Shown piece after piece: positions 35,111 through 46,040 of a DNA stretch of 64,000 nucleotides. Position numbers and translations under genes: made by a program. Origin of the DNA: Przewalskia tangutica (Eukaryota > Streptophyta > Magnoliopsida > Solanales > Solanaceae); contig CM056736.1 in NCBI GenBank assembly GCA_029844215.1, positions 16,119,501-16,183,500 on the forward strand, given 5' to 3'. Each line of letters starts with the position of its first letter. Position 1 is the stretch's first letter. The notes below the pieces were generated by a model that was given only the letters and a program-made list of their open reading frames with translations, did not search any database and was not told where the DNA came from.

Positions 35111-35317
35111 TGTAAACGTGTGTAGTGATAATACAAAATTTCTACCCATAATTAGAATATATTACATATATTGTGTAAATATAATTATGGTAAGACTAGG
35201 ATTCATATTTTAATTAGGATTAAGATTTCTATTGTATAAGAGATGCATATTGTACACTATATATATATTGATATTAATGAGAAATACTTATCAAGAGGGG
35301 ATTAATATCATCTTACA
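35111..35317 (+). repeat. 3' LTR of the Copia element
   Basis: 207 bp, starting tgtaaacgtg after the purine-rich gactgagggtgtg (35098-35110) and ending catcttaca. It is followed by the gtatt duplication. Confidence 0.88.
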
Positions 35318-35322
35318 GTATT

Positions 35323-35855
35323 GTTATTCTCTACATTGCCAATTCCTACATTACTAATCTATGTATCAATGTTTCTACATAATTTATCTTCGAACTAAAC
35401 GACTTCTTAATTTTTGGAACTTGTTAACGTATGCTATACATATCCTAATAAGTAGTTGAATTCGACTACAAGAAGCAAACATGTATTTATAGGACATTCA
35501 CATATATAAAATAAAATTCATATTTATAAATACTATTTCACTTTCAAAATAGCAATAATTTTACACATAATATATACAACCTACAAAATTCTGTCATTGC
35601 TCTTTCTTATTCAATGACTGTTGGCGTTCTAAAACAGATATTTATTAAAATCTGACTTGCTGATTTCATTGAGTTGAAGTTAAACATTCTTATTGTATTT
35701 GAGCTCCGAATCTAGAAGGGTAATTGTTGAAACCCACAACTGTTGCATTTGAGCTTCGATTTTTGGAGTTGCAAAATCTTATTTGGAGCCGATTGCCGAT
35801 TTGAAATCTATTTTCATTGTGTTGGCGGAGCATAAATCGTTAATGAAGCTTTTAA
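35323..35855. other. unassigned interval left of the CACTA element
   Basis: About 530 bp with no recognised gene or repeat. The sequence 35640-35855 continues across the CACTA insertion at 39377, so both halves are one pre-insertion locus. Confidence 0.5.
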
Positions 35856-35879
35856 CACTACTACATTCCTGGCCTATTA

Positions 35880-36200
35880 CGACGGGTCCACGTCGTCGCA
35901 ATAGGGCCCTTGGACCGTCGCATTAGGGCTAATGCGACGACATTGAGCCGTCGCATCCGATGGCGTTGCATTAGACCTAATGCAACGGCAAATATTATCT
36001 AATGCGACGTCTCTGTTTTGTCGTCGCATTAGAAACTTATCTAATGCGACGGGTTCCAGATCCTAATGCGACAGCTCTGTTTAGCCGTTGCATTAGGTAT
36101 GCGACTGATTTTAGTTTCATTCGAACCAGCTGATGCGACGGTTATAAGGCTAATGCGACGGCTAAATACAACCGTCGCATTAGATGTTCACCTATTTGAT
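35880..36200. repeat. CACTA left subterminal repeats
   Basis: Repeated 'taatgcgacg' and 'cgtcgcatta' words in both orientations with 15-40 bp spacing, mirrored at 39150-39350. Some copies have 'gcaacg' in place of 'gcgacg', consistent with C to T loss at CpG. Confidence 0.85.
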
Positions 36201-37333
36201 TGCTAGAATACATCCGTCACATTAGATGTGCACCTATTTGATTGCTAGATAGTTCACAAATTACAAAATATACAATATTACAAAATGACAAAATAAATTA
36301 TAAAAAGAGAAAGATAATATTAAAAAATGATTGTCTTACTAATTGTTTATAAATGTACAATATTACAATATTACATCACATAGGACATATTACAAAATAA
36401 TTGTCCACTAAAGTATATATATCCACATAAGCCTCCACCCACCATTTGTCGTCTAGATTTCTTCTCCATTTAGCTCACCAGACACCTACAAGTTAATATA
36501 ATGAATAGTCATAAGTAAAACAATGGTAGCATCACCAAAACATCATAAATTGTCGTCCTTTAATTAGTATGTTACAAAAGAGCTACTGATAGAGAGATTG
36601 GACTAGGATACACAAGACTTACCACAAAATGATTACATTGCCGAAATATAAGAGAATAGCATACTTAATTGCTTTTTCGAGAAATTGTTATAAATCTGTG
36701 AATAATATCTCCAAGTGAAATTGGTTACTACTACTATAGGCATTATAAAATGGTTATACTATTTTTTACTATCACTACTTTTCCAATAAATTGGATAACT
36801 GCCATTTGAGAAATGAAAAATACATCAAAATGTTGTGAAATCTCTCCTTCTACTAATGTGTTGGATTTATCCTCTTAAAGATGAGATTTTTCCTTCAATG
36901 ATCCAACTTAAACAGTTCAACATAAAGATAATCACAAGAACAACCTCCTACTAATTGCTCTCTTAGAGAAATACCATCCAATCCTAACCAAATATGAGAC
37001 TTTCCCATTTGTAATCCAACTTGAATACTTTAATGGAAAGATCATGTCTTTAATCGCTAGAAACTATATTTAGTACCTAATGAAAAACCTACATGATACG
37101 AGCAACTTCCAACGAAGTTTTACCAATCACATTTAATAAGGAAAACACAAAAATTACCTGATTAACTGTCCCAGAAGAATGTCAATTTGGTTCACTGACA
37201 TGCGGTGCACTAGACACATCATTTGGAATTGATGGTCTCACAAAATTAGGAATGACAAGATTTATTTCAGGATTAGCTTGTTGAGGTTGATATAATCACT
37301 GATGCAACGGTCGGTGCAAGCTGTTGCACTAAA

Positions 37334-37680
37334 TCAGCTTTCATTGGCATTATCATTTACTTGGACATCATCATTATCATCTCTTTCAGGATCGTGTCGT
37401 TCTGGTGATGCATTAGTATGACTCATAATCTCATTCCTTGTTGCAACCATTTCATTATATTCTACTTGTTTTTTTCGGAATTCAAGATATGATGACATAG
37501 AGCCTGGAGAGCAAAATGACCTCATTTTATGTTGCTTTTGCGGTACAAGACTACGATTCTCTATCTCATAATTAGGATGGTCAATAGATTATTGCTTCTT
37601 CTCAACTTGATTATGCTTCTGTTTTGGATTATTCTTTTCCACAAAATCCTTCATACTTTGTGGTTGAGCTAAAATCTATA
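37334..37680 (-). pseudogene. CACTA internal coding remnant, unrecognised
   Basis: The minus strand encodes a hydrophilic segment with MRSFCSPGSMSSYLEFRKKQ and an acidic tail ERDDNDDVQVNDNANES. An upstream lysine/glutamine-rich part is interrupted by one stop near 37590. I do not recognise a domain. Its position suggests part of a CACTA-encoded protein. Confidence 0.35.
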
Positions 37681-37729
37681 ATGGACGAAGTTAGAGTATG
37701 TTTAAAGGACTAACACAACTGTGCTTATC

Positions 37730-38145
37730 AAGAACCAGTAGCAGCAGCCTTAAAGCAATCGGTTTAGCCAAAAAACTAGCAGCGGCTGCTGTAGCAAGAA
37801 CCAGTAGCAGCAGCTGGAAACACAACATCTGCTGTGGTTTTAGCACACCTGTTGCTGGTTTAATACATTGGAATGAAACTACCATATGTTTGAGCACACC
37901 ATTCTTTGGTTTCTGGCTAAAACGATTGCTTTAAAATTTCTGGTTCTTGGTTTGGACGATTCTGCAACAATCTTTGTGTTTTTAGCAGCTGTTGTCCAAA
38001 CCAAGAACCAAAGACCTTAAAGCAATCGGTTTAGCCAAGAAACCAGCAGCGGGTGTGCTAAAACCACAACAACTGTTGTGTCTCCAGCTGCTGCTACTGG
38101 TTCTTGCTACAGCAGCCGCTGCCTTTTTGGCCAAGAAACCAGCAG
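37730..38145. repeat. long imperfect foldback inside the CACTA element
   Basis: The arm 37740-37870 (gctgctgtagcaagaaccag, then a block with tgtggttttagcacacc) is matched in reverse at 38035-38125 (ggtgtgctaaaaccacaaca, then ctactggttcttgctacagc). A second inner pair is 37905-37955 against 37996-38042 around 'ccaaaccaagaacc'. The unit 'aagaaccagtagcagcagc' also occurs twice directly (37729, 37798). The RNA would fold into a long hairpin. Confidence 0.8.
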
Positions 38146-38247
38146 ATGTCCATCTATTTTAGCTCAAAATATAGCATCGGATTCAGCTCCGGATGCAGCA
38201 CACTATCAATGGCCTTTACTTATTCTCGTCAAGAAACCAGCAGCTGT

Positions 38248-38595
38248 CTATATTTTTGCCTCGTCATTCGATCCCTCTGTAAAAACATCACGAGCATCAT
38301 TCAACAACCCTGCTATGTCATCATTGCAATCATCCATATTTGATTGTTCATCATGATCCAGATTAGTTCTTTTTCTTTCAATTTTGATCCCTAATTCAGA
38401 TAACTTATCTGTTCTTGACACAAAATCATTACATATTATGTGATCTCTCACAACATTCTCATGCTTCCAATAACGATAACAAATTTGATTTCCTTGAGAC
38501 TTTGTAGCAATTTTTTTAATATACTCGTCTACTCCTCGTTCATATTCATCACTCCATTTGGAAGTCATCCACCACTCCTTAGTTCCACAATCCAT
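38248..38595 (-). pseudogene. CACTA transposase N-terminal fragment
   Basis: 116 codons: MDCGTKEWWMTSKWSDEYER, then GVDEYIKKIATKSQGNQICY, and ENVVRDHIICNDFV. The pattern (short W-rich start, 'EY..GV.E(Y/F)', cysteine/histidine-containing middle, 'V..H(L/I)I..GFV') fits the transposase-associated domain at the N-terminus of plant En/Spm TNPD-like proteins. One expected cysteine pair is changed. An acidic stretch with 'LLNDARDVF' follows. The transposase catalytic core is absent. Confidence 0.65.
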
Positions 38596-39379
38596 TTCCT
38601 CAATGTAATATTTAGGAGCTTAATAAAGAAAATCTGGAAATACATACAGTAAACAAAATGTAAAACGACGACGCAATGACGGTAAATTACAAACATTCTC
38701 TGAGCAATTCGATTTGAGCAAATAAACTGGAAATATAATTTACAAATAAACAAAATGTTGGAAGAACAATGAATAAAATCTGAGCGATTCAATTTGAGCA
38801 GTTCGACGACGCAACGACGGTAAAATCTATACACATACGTACATTAATCTAACTTTGAATTAATAATGGTAAAACATGAAAGAAGAAAGTAAAACGACGG
38901 TAAAACTTAATCTAACCTTGGAGAAGAGGGAAGAGCAGTTCGACGATATTGGTGCTGCTGCTGAACGACGACGAGCAAGGGAGGGGTAAGTCGACGGCGA
39001 CGGCGAGGTATGGTAATACGATGACGAGCTGGGGAAAGGGAATGCGACGACTAGGGATTAGGAATTGAAGAAGATAGAGAGAAGGACTTCGCGGGTGATG
39101 AAATGAAATGCTCGTAAGTGTATTCAATTTGGGGATATTAAAACAAAAGAGTCGTCGCATTAGCCTTGGAGAGTCGTCGCATTAGATAGGCTAATGCGAC
39201 GACCCAGTTATCCATTGCATAAGATGATTTAAGCCGTTGCATTAGCCTATCTAATGCAACGACAACAAATTACAACGTGAACCCGTGGCATTAGCTACAT
39301 CTAATGCAACAGTTCTACTACTGGCGTCGCATTATCCCAATACAAGCCACCACATTAGGTCATAAATGTAGTAGTGTAA

Positions 39380-39825
39380 GCTCTACCCCAAGTGATTATT
39401 GGGGTAAATTTCAAATAAGTTTGCCATTTGTGAAGCTTTGAAGCTAAAACTCAGGAATATCTTAGGAAGCTTATATCTCAAGTTTGAGACTATTTGGAGA
39501 AATATTTTGGATAGAGGTTTAGATTGAACTCGAGGTTTCAAGAAGAAAAAGCTCATGTATGTATATTATTTATATGTCGTATATATGTCACTTGTATATC
39601 ATATGTATGTGACAGTTATTCATATATATATAATATTGATGCACAAGACATACATATGCTATATACAAGATATACACATGGCATAAAATATTACATGTCG
39701 TACACTCCTTGCTGCCACTAAATATAAACCACTTATAATCTCCACCAGATCACTCCAAAATTGAGATATAAGCTCTGTAAGATGTACCTAAGCTTTTGCA
39801 ACAATATCCAATTGAAAATGGGCAA
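39380..39825. other. unassigned interval right of the CACTA element
   Basis: AT-rich sequence with TATG/TATA-rich microsatellite-like stretches (39550-39690). No gene recognised. Confidence 0.45.
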
Positions 39826-39938
39826 AAAAGGGCAGCCCGGTGCACTAAGCTCCTGCTATGCGTGAAGTCCGGGGAAGGACCGGACCACAACGGTCTATTG
39901 TACGCATCCTTATCTTGCATTTCTACAAGAGACTGTTT
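39826..39938 (-). mobile_element. Au-type SINE, 5'-truncated
   Basis: Read on the minus strand it runs from aaacagtctcttgtag through aatagaccgttgtggtccgg to tgcaccgggctgccc, the body and 3' end of the Au SINE. The tRNA-like head with the A and B boxes is missing. The break is at the same point as in the copy at 42889-42991. Confidence 0.85.
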
Positions 39939-41400
39939 AACATATTTGCCAGTTTCTCAAATTTATAGCCTGACATTGCTCCTTCAGATTTACAACAATA
40001 TTGCTAGGGAGATTCTCATGCGATCTGTGGTTCAACATATTTGCCAGCTGTCTCACCTGTGTCTCCAAGTTCCTGATGGATGATCTCGTTTTAGTCATGA
40101 ACTGAGTTTGGGAATTGGTGAGGGTCAACAAGGCTACTTGAAATTCATTGGGGTCAGCTTGTTGAACTTGTGGTCTGGGCTGCTGAGACGGCGACGCTTG
40201 ACTCATGGGATGTTATTGATTACTCTGTTGATACTGCTCTTAGAACTGCTGCTGATGGTTCTGGCTATTTCTCCATAAAAAATTAGGGTGATTTTTCCAC
40301 CCAGGATTGTAAGTGTTGGAGAATGGGTTGTTGTATGGTCTCTGAAAATTTCCAACTGCCTTAACTTGCGCTTGATCCATAGGGACATTGTTGGGATCCA
40401 CTGCTGTACAATGATCAAAAGTATGTGGTACCCACAAATTTCACATCCCACATGCGTCTGAACAACATATTCTGCCATAGTATTCTATTGTAATTGCTTT
40501 GTCAAAAAAGCATCCCGAGCAGTCAATGCAGTGATAGAATCCAACTCATGTACTCCAGCCACCTTTCTGCGGTTGATAGATCTTTCATCGGACTACTGAT
40601 GATTATTTGTTTACATATCTTCCAACAATTCATGCACCTCATTAGCACTTTTGCTCATAAAGGTCCCTCCAGCAGCAACATCAATGATGATACGAGTAGT
40701 ATCACACAAACCATTATAAAAATTATGAACCAACATCCAATGTTCCAGTCCATGATGAAGACACTTCCTTTGAAACTCTTTGAATCTTTCCCAAGCATCA
40801 TACAACGATTCTCCTTCCAGCTGGTAAAAGTCGTTTAACTCTCTGCTCAGCTTAGCAACCTTTGATGGAGGGAAGAATTTTGCAAGAAATTTCTGAGTCA
40901 GGTCTTGCCATGTAGTGATAGAGTTAGCTTGCAGAGAGTTCAATCAGCTTTTGGCTCGGTCCCTGAGTGAGAATGGGAAGAGCCTCAACCTAATGACATC
41001 ATCAGTAACACCATTATACTTAAATGTAGCACATAACTACAAAAAGTTTGCTAAATGCATGTGTGGATATTCTGAGGGCAACCCACCAAACTGAACTGTG
41101 TTTTGGACCATCTACAGGATTGCTGGCTTAATCTCGAAAGTATTTGCCCCCAGGTGGCCTTATGCATGTCTGCACTCCTGTAACAATTGACAATATATAA
41201 TCCCGTAAGCTGTCGCAACAGGATTCTGAGCTGGGTCTACCATCCCTGTTGGTACTCTTTCATTCAACCCATCATTATCATGTTGATTTGCCATATCGGT
41301 TGAATCAACAATTCTTTTGTTCTTTCGGTTCTGCTTGCACGCTTTTTCAATCTCAGGATTCAAAGGAACAAGACTGTCTGCCCATCTTCTGCTTCATATG
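39939..41400 (-). pseudogene. Athila gag, truncated
   Basis: Frames at 41363-41160 (N-terminus), 40943-40611 (TTWQDLTQKFLAKFFPPSKV, then LSRELNDFYQLEGESLYDAW), 40478-40203 (zinc-finger region, frame-shifted) and 40206-39937 (SSIRNLETQVRQLANMLNHR, CQAINLR) cover most of an Athila Gag. It ends two or three codons past the CQAINLR block where the SINE starts. Several stops and frameshifts. Confidence 0.85.
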
Positions 41401-41519
41401 CAACAAAGCTACCTAAAATTGATAAAAAATAATGCACGCATATCAAGCCAAAAAAATATGTTCTAGGAACAACCAAATTAGTAATAAGATTAATTATTTT
41501 GATATTGATAATAATTCAA

Positions 41520-41537
41520 TCCCTGGCAACGGCGCCA
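41520..41537 (-). promoter_or_regulatory. Athila primer-binding site
   Basis: The minus strand reads tggcgccgttgccaggga, near-canonical for Athila elements, four bases from the LTR. Confidence 0.92.
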
Positions 41538-41541
41538 TTAT

Positions 41542-42888
41542 TGCTGTATTTCTAGATGCCACGCAAGTGTACGTATTACAATTTGTAATAATTTCGGTAA
41601 AACCGAGTATCGTCCACAAAGACTGATTTATCAATTACCAATTAGCTAATCTTTAGTTTCTATTTGGCTAACGAATATAAGTGGTGATTTCTAAACTAAA
41701 GAATTAACAGACTAAAATAGATTGCGGGAATAAAATAACAGTGAAAACACATGAAGTTTAATTCAGTAATGAAGGCAATTAGGGTTTCCAATCTCATCAA
41801 CTTTCCACTCTGTCATTTATTAATACACTACTGATAATTTTTCTTCTTATTAAGATAACATGTTAACTGAGATGTTCTATATTCTGATTAGGACATATAA
41901 AAACTCAAGCTAAGTGAGAATTTTCTATATTTCTATGATAAATTCAATCACATAGGAGGATTAAAATCAATAACCTAAAAAGCTACACAGACAATCGTGA
42001 TACTCTCGTTCAAGATTAAACCTACATCTAATCAACTATAATATATTCAAATCTCCCTTTTCAGATCTTGATTTAAAATCATATAGGTAATGAAAACTAA
42101 TGGTCAATTAATTCTCATTCAATAAACGCAAGTTGAATAGATCTTAATAGACGAAGAAGAAACACTAGCAGTGCATTAAATCATAACAGAGTTTCAAGTG
42201 ATTCAACAGAAAACCCTAATAAAAGTAATTAACTCATAGACATGCTAATAAGACTAATTAACTTAATATCCAACATAAACTGAATTAAAGTAAAGAAAAG
42301 GTAAAGAACTTGAACAATTGATGTCTTTAATTGCTTCTTGCTCCCTTGTTTTCTGCCTTCAATGTGAGATACCTCCAAAATTCGTCTCCCCAACATATGT
42401 AACGACAAACCCGAGAATAAACCTTTTTTCCCTTGTTAAATTTAGGTTTTTTTCGCTGCTTGGACGTCGGCGGCGCCGCGGCACTAATTCGCTTCTCAAC
42501 TTTCTGCCAGTGTGGCGCCGCGACTCGTATGTTGGGCGCCACAACTCTATCTTTGTAGACCGCGAGGGGTCGATTATGTAGTTTTGGGGCTTTTCGACTT
42601 AAACTATAAACCACGCGTGGTTTAAGAGGTCTACATCGTTCTTCGTCCGGAATTTGTTTAAACTGCTTTCCGAGCTTCCCAGGGCTTCTTTGACTTATTT
42701 CTTGTGATCAAATATGCATTTTTGTCCTCAATAACCGCATATTTTCTTTGAATTCGCATTATTCCTTTCCGAGTCGCTTAAAACCTGAAAACACAAAATA
42801 ACACGCATAATACTGCACGAAACAACTAAAAGACAAGCAAAAGACTCCCTAAAAGACACTCTAAAACAGTACTAAAATCTACCTAACA
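41542..42888 (-). repeat. 5' LTR of the truncated Athila element
   Basis: Starts tgctgtatttc and ends cctaaca on the plus strand. Shares 'accgagtatcgtcc' and neighbouring words with the LTR at 25697. A GC-rich block (42460-42560) lies at the equivalent U3 position. Confidence 0.85.
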
Positions 42889-42991
42889 CCGGTGCACTAA
42901 GATTCCACTATGCACGGGGTCCGGGAAAGGGCCGGACCACAAGGGTCTATTGTACGCAGCCTAAGGCTTGCATTTATGTAAGAGGTTGTTT
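42889..42991 (-). mobile_element. Au-type SINE, 5'-truncated
   Basis: Begins at the last base of the Athila LTR (ccggtgcactaag) and ends at 'agaggttgttt', the same break as at 39938. It is diverged from the other copy at several sites. The A/B-box head is absent, although 'ggggctatttccagagtttgaa' near 43077 faintly recalls the lost part. Confidence 0.8.
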
Positions 42992-44245
42992 AAAAGCGAC
43001 TGACGATTAAGCTCATTATCTTGCGAGTACGAAAGGCCGATCACGAAGCCTATCAGACGATCTTACTGCGTTACGCAGGGGCTATTTCCAGAGTTTGAAA
43101 ATAACGCCCCACCGTGGGGCTCGAAGCTCGAATGTTCGTTAATGGATTTTATGATTTCTTCTTCACGATTCAACTCTCAAATCTGTATTGGAACACTCAA
43201 CTTTTAAAAATGGTAGCTAACTGATTTGCAACAAAGAAACACTTGAATTACTCCTTTCCATACGCGAACAATCAAACGCGTATTCTCTGATTCACACTTT
43301 GAAGCCCAACAATGGAATTCAAATTTCAATTTGCACGAACAATATTAATAGGGCCGTCTCAAATATTTGGGGCCCTTTTATAATTCGTAAAAGTGAGTCT
43401 TTAATTGGGTTAAGACCTGCGAATTATGAGTCTTTACAGTAAATTATGACTAATCTTACTTAATAAAAAAAATGAAAAAGAGATCCTAAATTTTTTCGTT
43501 TTTAGGGATCATGATAAAGACACTGCATATGATTCAAAAACATTGAATATTAACCTTTTCTATTTTCATCTCAGTAACTCAAAGACCAACTATTTTTAAC
43601 TCATTTATAATCAAGTACCTCAGAATCTCAGATGGCAGATGCAAGTATACAATAATGAGTGACAACATAAAACTTCGAATCAAGGGAGCCTAAAATCAAG
43701 GAACACAATGATTGGCTAAATTGCTACAAAATGAAAAGTCTTGTTATGTACGGTAATTATTTGAAAGTGTATATAAAAGAGTAATTAGAACTCCTAAATC
43801 GTCACGCAGTGTAAAATTTTCTTTCTTTTTTGATAAAATTAGATGAGTTATTTTTTTTTAATATTTAAAAGCTACTTTATAAAAACTTAGACAATTTCAA
43901 AAAAAATTGTTGGACTCTTCAAATCGTAGAAGTGTTACATAAAATAAGATCAATGAAGTATCCAATAATATTCTTAATATAATAATATCAAACGTATAGT
44001 ATTTTTCAACAGAAAAAGGTGTACTTATGCAAATTGACGACATGATACTAGATGTCCTAATCATCATTCATGAGTGTGGTGAGTTGAATGAGATCACTCT
44101 ACTTTTAATAGATATTTTGAATTTGAACTATGTGAATGAAGAAGCTAATAAGAACGCTTTCCTTTCAACTAGCACAAAATTTGATCGAATTAGTATTATA
44201 TTTGAATACTAGATAGTAAACAGAAAAAAGGTACGATAACAAATA
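42992..44245. other. unassigned interval
   Basis: No gene recognised. 'agggccgtctcaaatatttggggccc' at about 43350 looks like the edge of a common plant transposon, but the other end was not found. The frame 44027-44212 (61 codons) has no recognised motif. Confidence 0.35.
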
Positions 44246-44527
44246 GTGTTGAAAAGTATACAAGGTTTTTGAACTATGCCATGATTGTCAAATTGGGAAC
44301 CTCTCAACTTTAAGTCAATTCATCTACTATGACAAACTTGGACCCTTCATGTCAAGTTGAGTTTGCTTCTAATTGGGCTGATTGGTTGTGTTGAAAAGTC
44401 TACAAGGTTTTTGAACTATGACATGGTTGTCAAATTGGGAACCTCTCAACTAAGTCAATTCATCTACTATGACAAACTTGGACCCTTCATGTCAAGTTGA
44501 GCTTGTTTCTAATTGGGAAAATTGGTA
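44246..44527 (+). repeat. 142-bp tandem duplication
   Basis: A unit beginning gtgttgaaaagtatacaagg at 44246 is repeated from 44388. The copies share long identical runs such as 'tcatctactatgacaaactt' and differ by a few substitutions and a 3-base indel. Not coding. Confidence 0.92.
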
Positions 44528-45750
44528 TTGCTCAAATAAGGTCCGTTTCTTTCATAAAATATTACCAAATTCCCCTTGAGGTGTTAAGTCAAATAGGACA
44601 CAAAATCATTAAATGAAGAATTGACAAGACATGTGATCCCAAAATTTCAAGAAAATATATATATTATTTTATGCGGGAACTACTAGCGTAGATTTCTAAA
44701 TTGCAAATCAAACAATTTTATACGTGAATAACTTACCTCCTAATCAGATATCAAATATGATATTACTTATGCAAGATTCAATACATGCATAACTCACCTC
44801 CAAAACAGCTACCAAATGAACCCTATATATATGTAAAAATATCTAATGTTTGCTTAAAGAATGAAATTCTCGTCCATATACATCTAAACTGATTTGATGG
44901 GTTGAGGACAACACTCTTGCCATTTTTTATGGGGCCCAAAAGAGTGGACAAAAGCCCATTAAATAGCCAGATGGGCTGTCTTTGAATCCTTTCCTCTACT
45001 CTACCAATGAGTTTTGAAAATTCCAAAATTTTGTCCATATTAGGCCCTTATCCTCTCCTCTTTCCTATCCTTTTTAAAATCATTGGTTGGAGTTTATTAT
45101 AATTGATCTTTTGAGGAATTTTCTTTCACACCACAAGAGCCATCTGATCAAGGAAAATAGAAAAAGGAAAAAGAATAACCAAGTTCAACCTCCATATCCT
45201 GTCTATCTCCCCTTCAAGATTATTTTGTTTAAATAAGTATTACAGAAAAAGAAGAAGCTTGTATAGTTGTAATATGTTATGAATTGGAGGTGTAATATCT
45301 TATACGTATTTTCTTTCTCTATTGTCTGAGCTCAAGTAAGAGACCAAAAATAACCCAATGGAAATTAGTACACTTTAGTATGGTACTATAATACACACAC
45401 AAATTTCCAATAATACAGTATATGTAGATTTACAAATTAATACTTCATCTTTTGAAAACTAGAAAAGGTATCTGTAAATAAGGCAAGACTAGTGCTACCA
45501 ATCCACCAAAAATGCAAAAAAAAATGGGAGAGACAAGAAAGAGGAAATGGAAACAGAGAGACATGTGATAGAAAAAAAGATAGATATATATTGATCAATT
45601 TTGATTCCACTAAGTACAAGTTTTCTTAAATCTCCCTTCACCAACCCCAAGTACCCTACTTCCACTTTTTTCCTACCTTCCAAGAAAGAAAATTACAAAA
45701 AAGAGGGAAAAAAAAGTAAGGTACAAAGCATTTGCCCAGACAATGTTATA
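44528..45750. other. AT-rich unique interval downstream of the transporter
   Basis: Nothing gene-like is visible; frames of 60-71 codons at 44823-45038 and 45437-45683 lack any motif. It separates the repeat-rich left part from the gene. Confidence 0.45.
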
Positions 45751-46040
45751 CTGGGCAACTTCTTGTTACACACAAAGTGAAAACAACTTCACACATACAC
45801 CTCATTTGTTTGGAACAAAAGAAAGGCCCATGACAGACCCTTCAATTCTTCCTCCTGGAGTGCTTTATGAAAAGAGAAGACACACATGGACATGCCACTT
45901 GTACAGATAGCCTCCATGTTATGTTTTGTTTTCTAGAAAGATCAATAAAAAAAGGTTAAAAAAAAGTTAGAAAAGAGAAGTGCTAATTAAAAAAAAAAAG
46001 GTTGTTTTTTCTTCTTGTTCTTGTATTATTGCTATTGTTC
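45751..46040 (-). other. 3' untranslated region of the sucrose transporter (inferred)
   Basis: The roughly 290 bp after the stop codon is unique, pyrimidine-rich on the coding strand and free of transposon similarity. The exact poly(A) site cannot be fixed from sequence alone. Confidence 0.4.

Larger units (their letters stand above)
22747..35317 (+). mobile_element. Ale/Retrofit-like Copia element with nested insertion, TSD GTATT
   Basis: Short LTRs at 22747-22949 and 35111-35317 share the body taaacgtgt(a/g)tagtgataatac to cttaca. They are flanked by gtatt at 22742-22746 and 35318-35322. A PBS follows the left LTR and a purine-rich tract precedes the right one. The coding part holds GAG-pre-integrase, integrase, RT and RNase H in plus-strand order. 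Gag and most of the protease are missing. The RT is interrupted by an Athila element at 25697-34336, whose removal leaves about 3.9 kb of Copia sequence. Ale lineage is inferred from LTR length and RT/RNase H motifs. Confidence 0.92.
35856..39376. mobile_element. CACTA (En/Spm) transposon, deleted, TSD TAA
   Basis: The ends are cactactacattcctggcc and ataaatgtagtagtg, inverted repeats sharing CACTACTACATT. Three-base duplications taa flank it at 35853-35855 and 39377-39379. Both subterminal regions (35880-36200 and 39150-39350) carry many direct and inverted copies of a tgcgacg/cgtcgca motif, as expected for transposase-binding subterminal repeats. At 3.5 kb it is well short of autonomous CACTA elements; only an N-terminal transposase remnant remains. 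Confidence 0.95.
39939..42888 (-). mobile_element. truncated Athila element: 5' LTR plus gag
   Basis: From right to left on the minus strand: a 1347-bp LTR (41542-42888), a canonical PBS (41520-41537) and gag, which stops at the SINE junction near 39938. Pol, second ORF and 3' LTR are gone. The LTR is similar in outline to the complete element at 25697-34336 but clearly diverged, so this is an older copy. Confidence 0.88.

Noticed and set aside
42992..43090. GC-richer segment after the SINE as a possible gene exon
   Set aside because: It can be read as a short open frame but I recognise no family, splice context or continuation.
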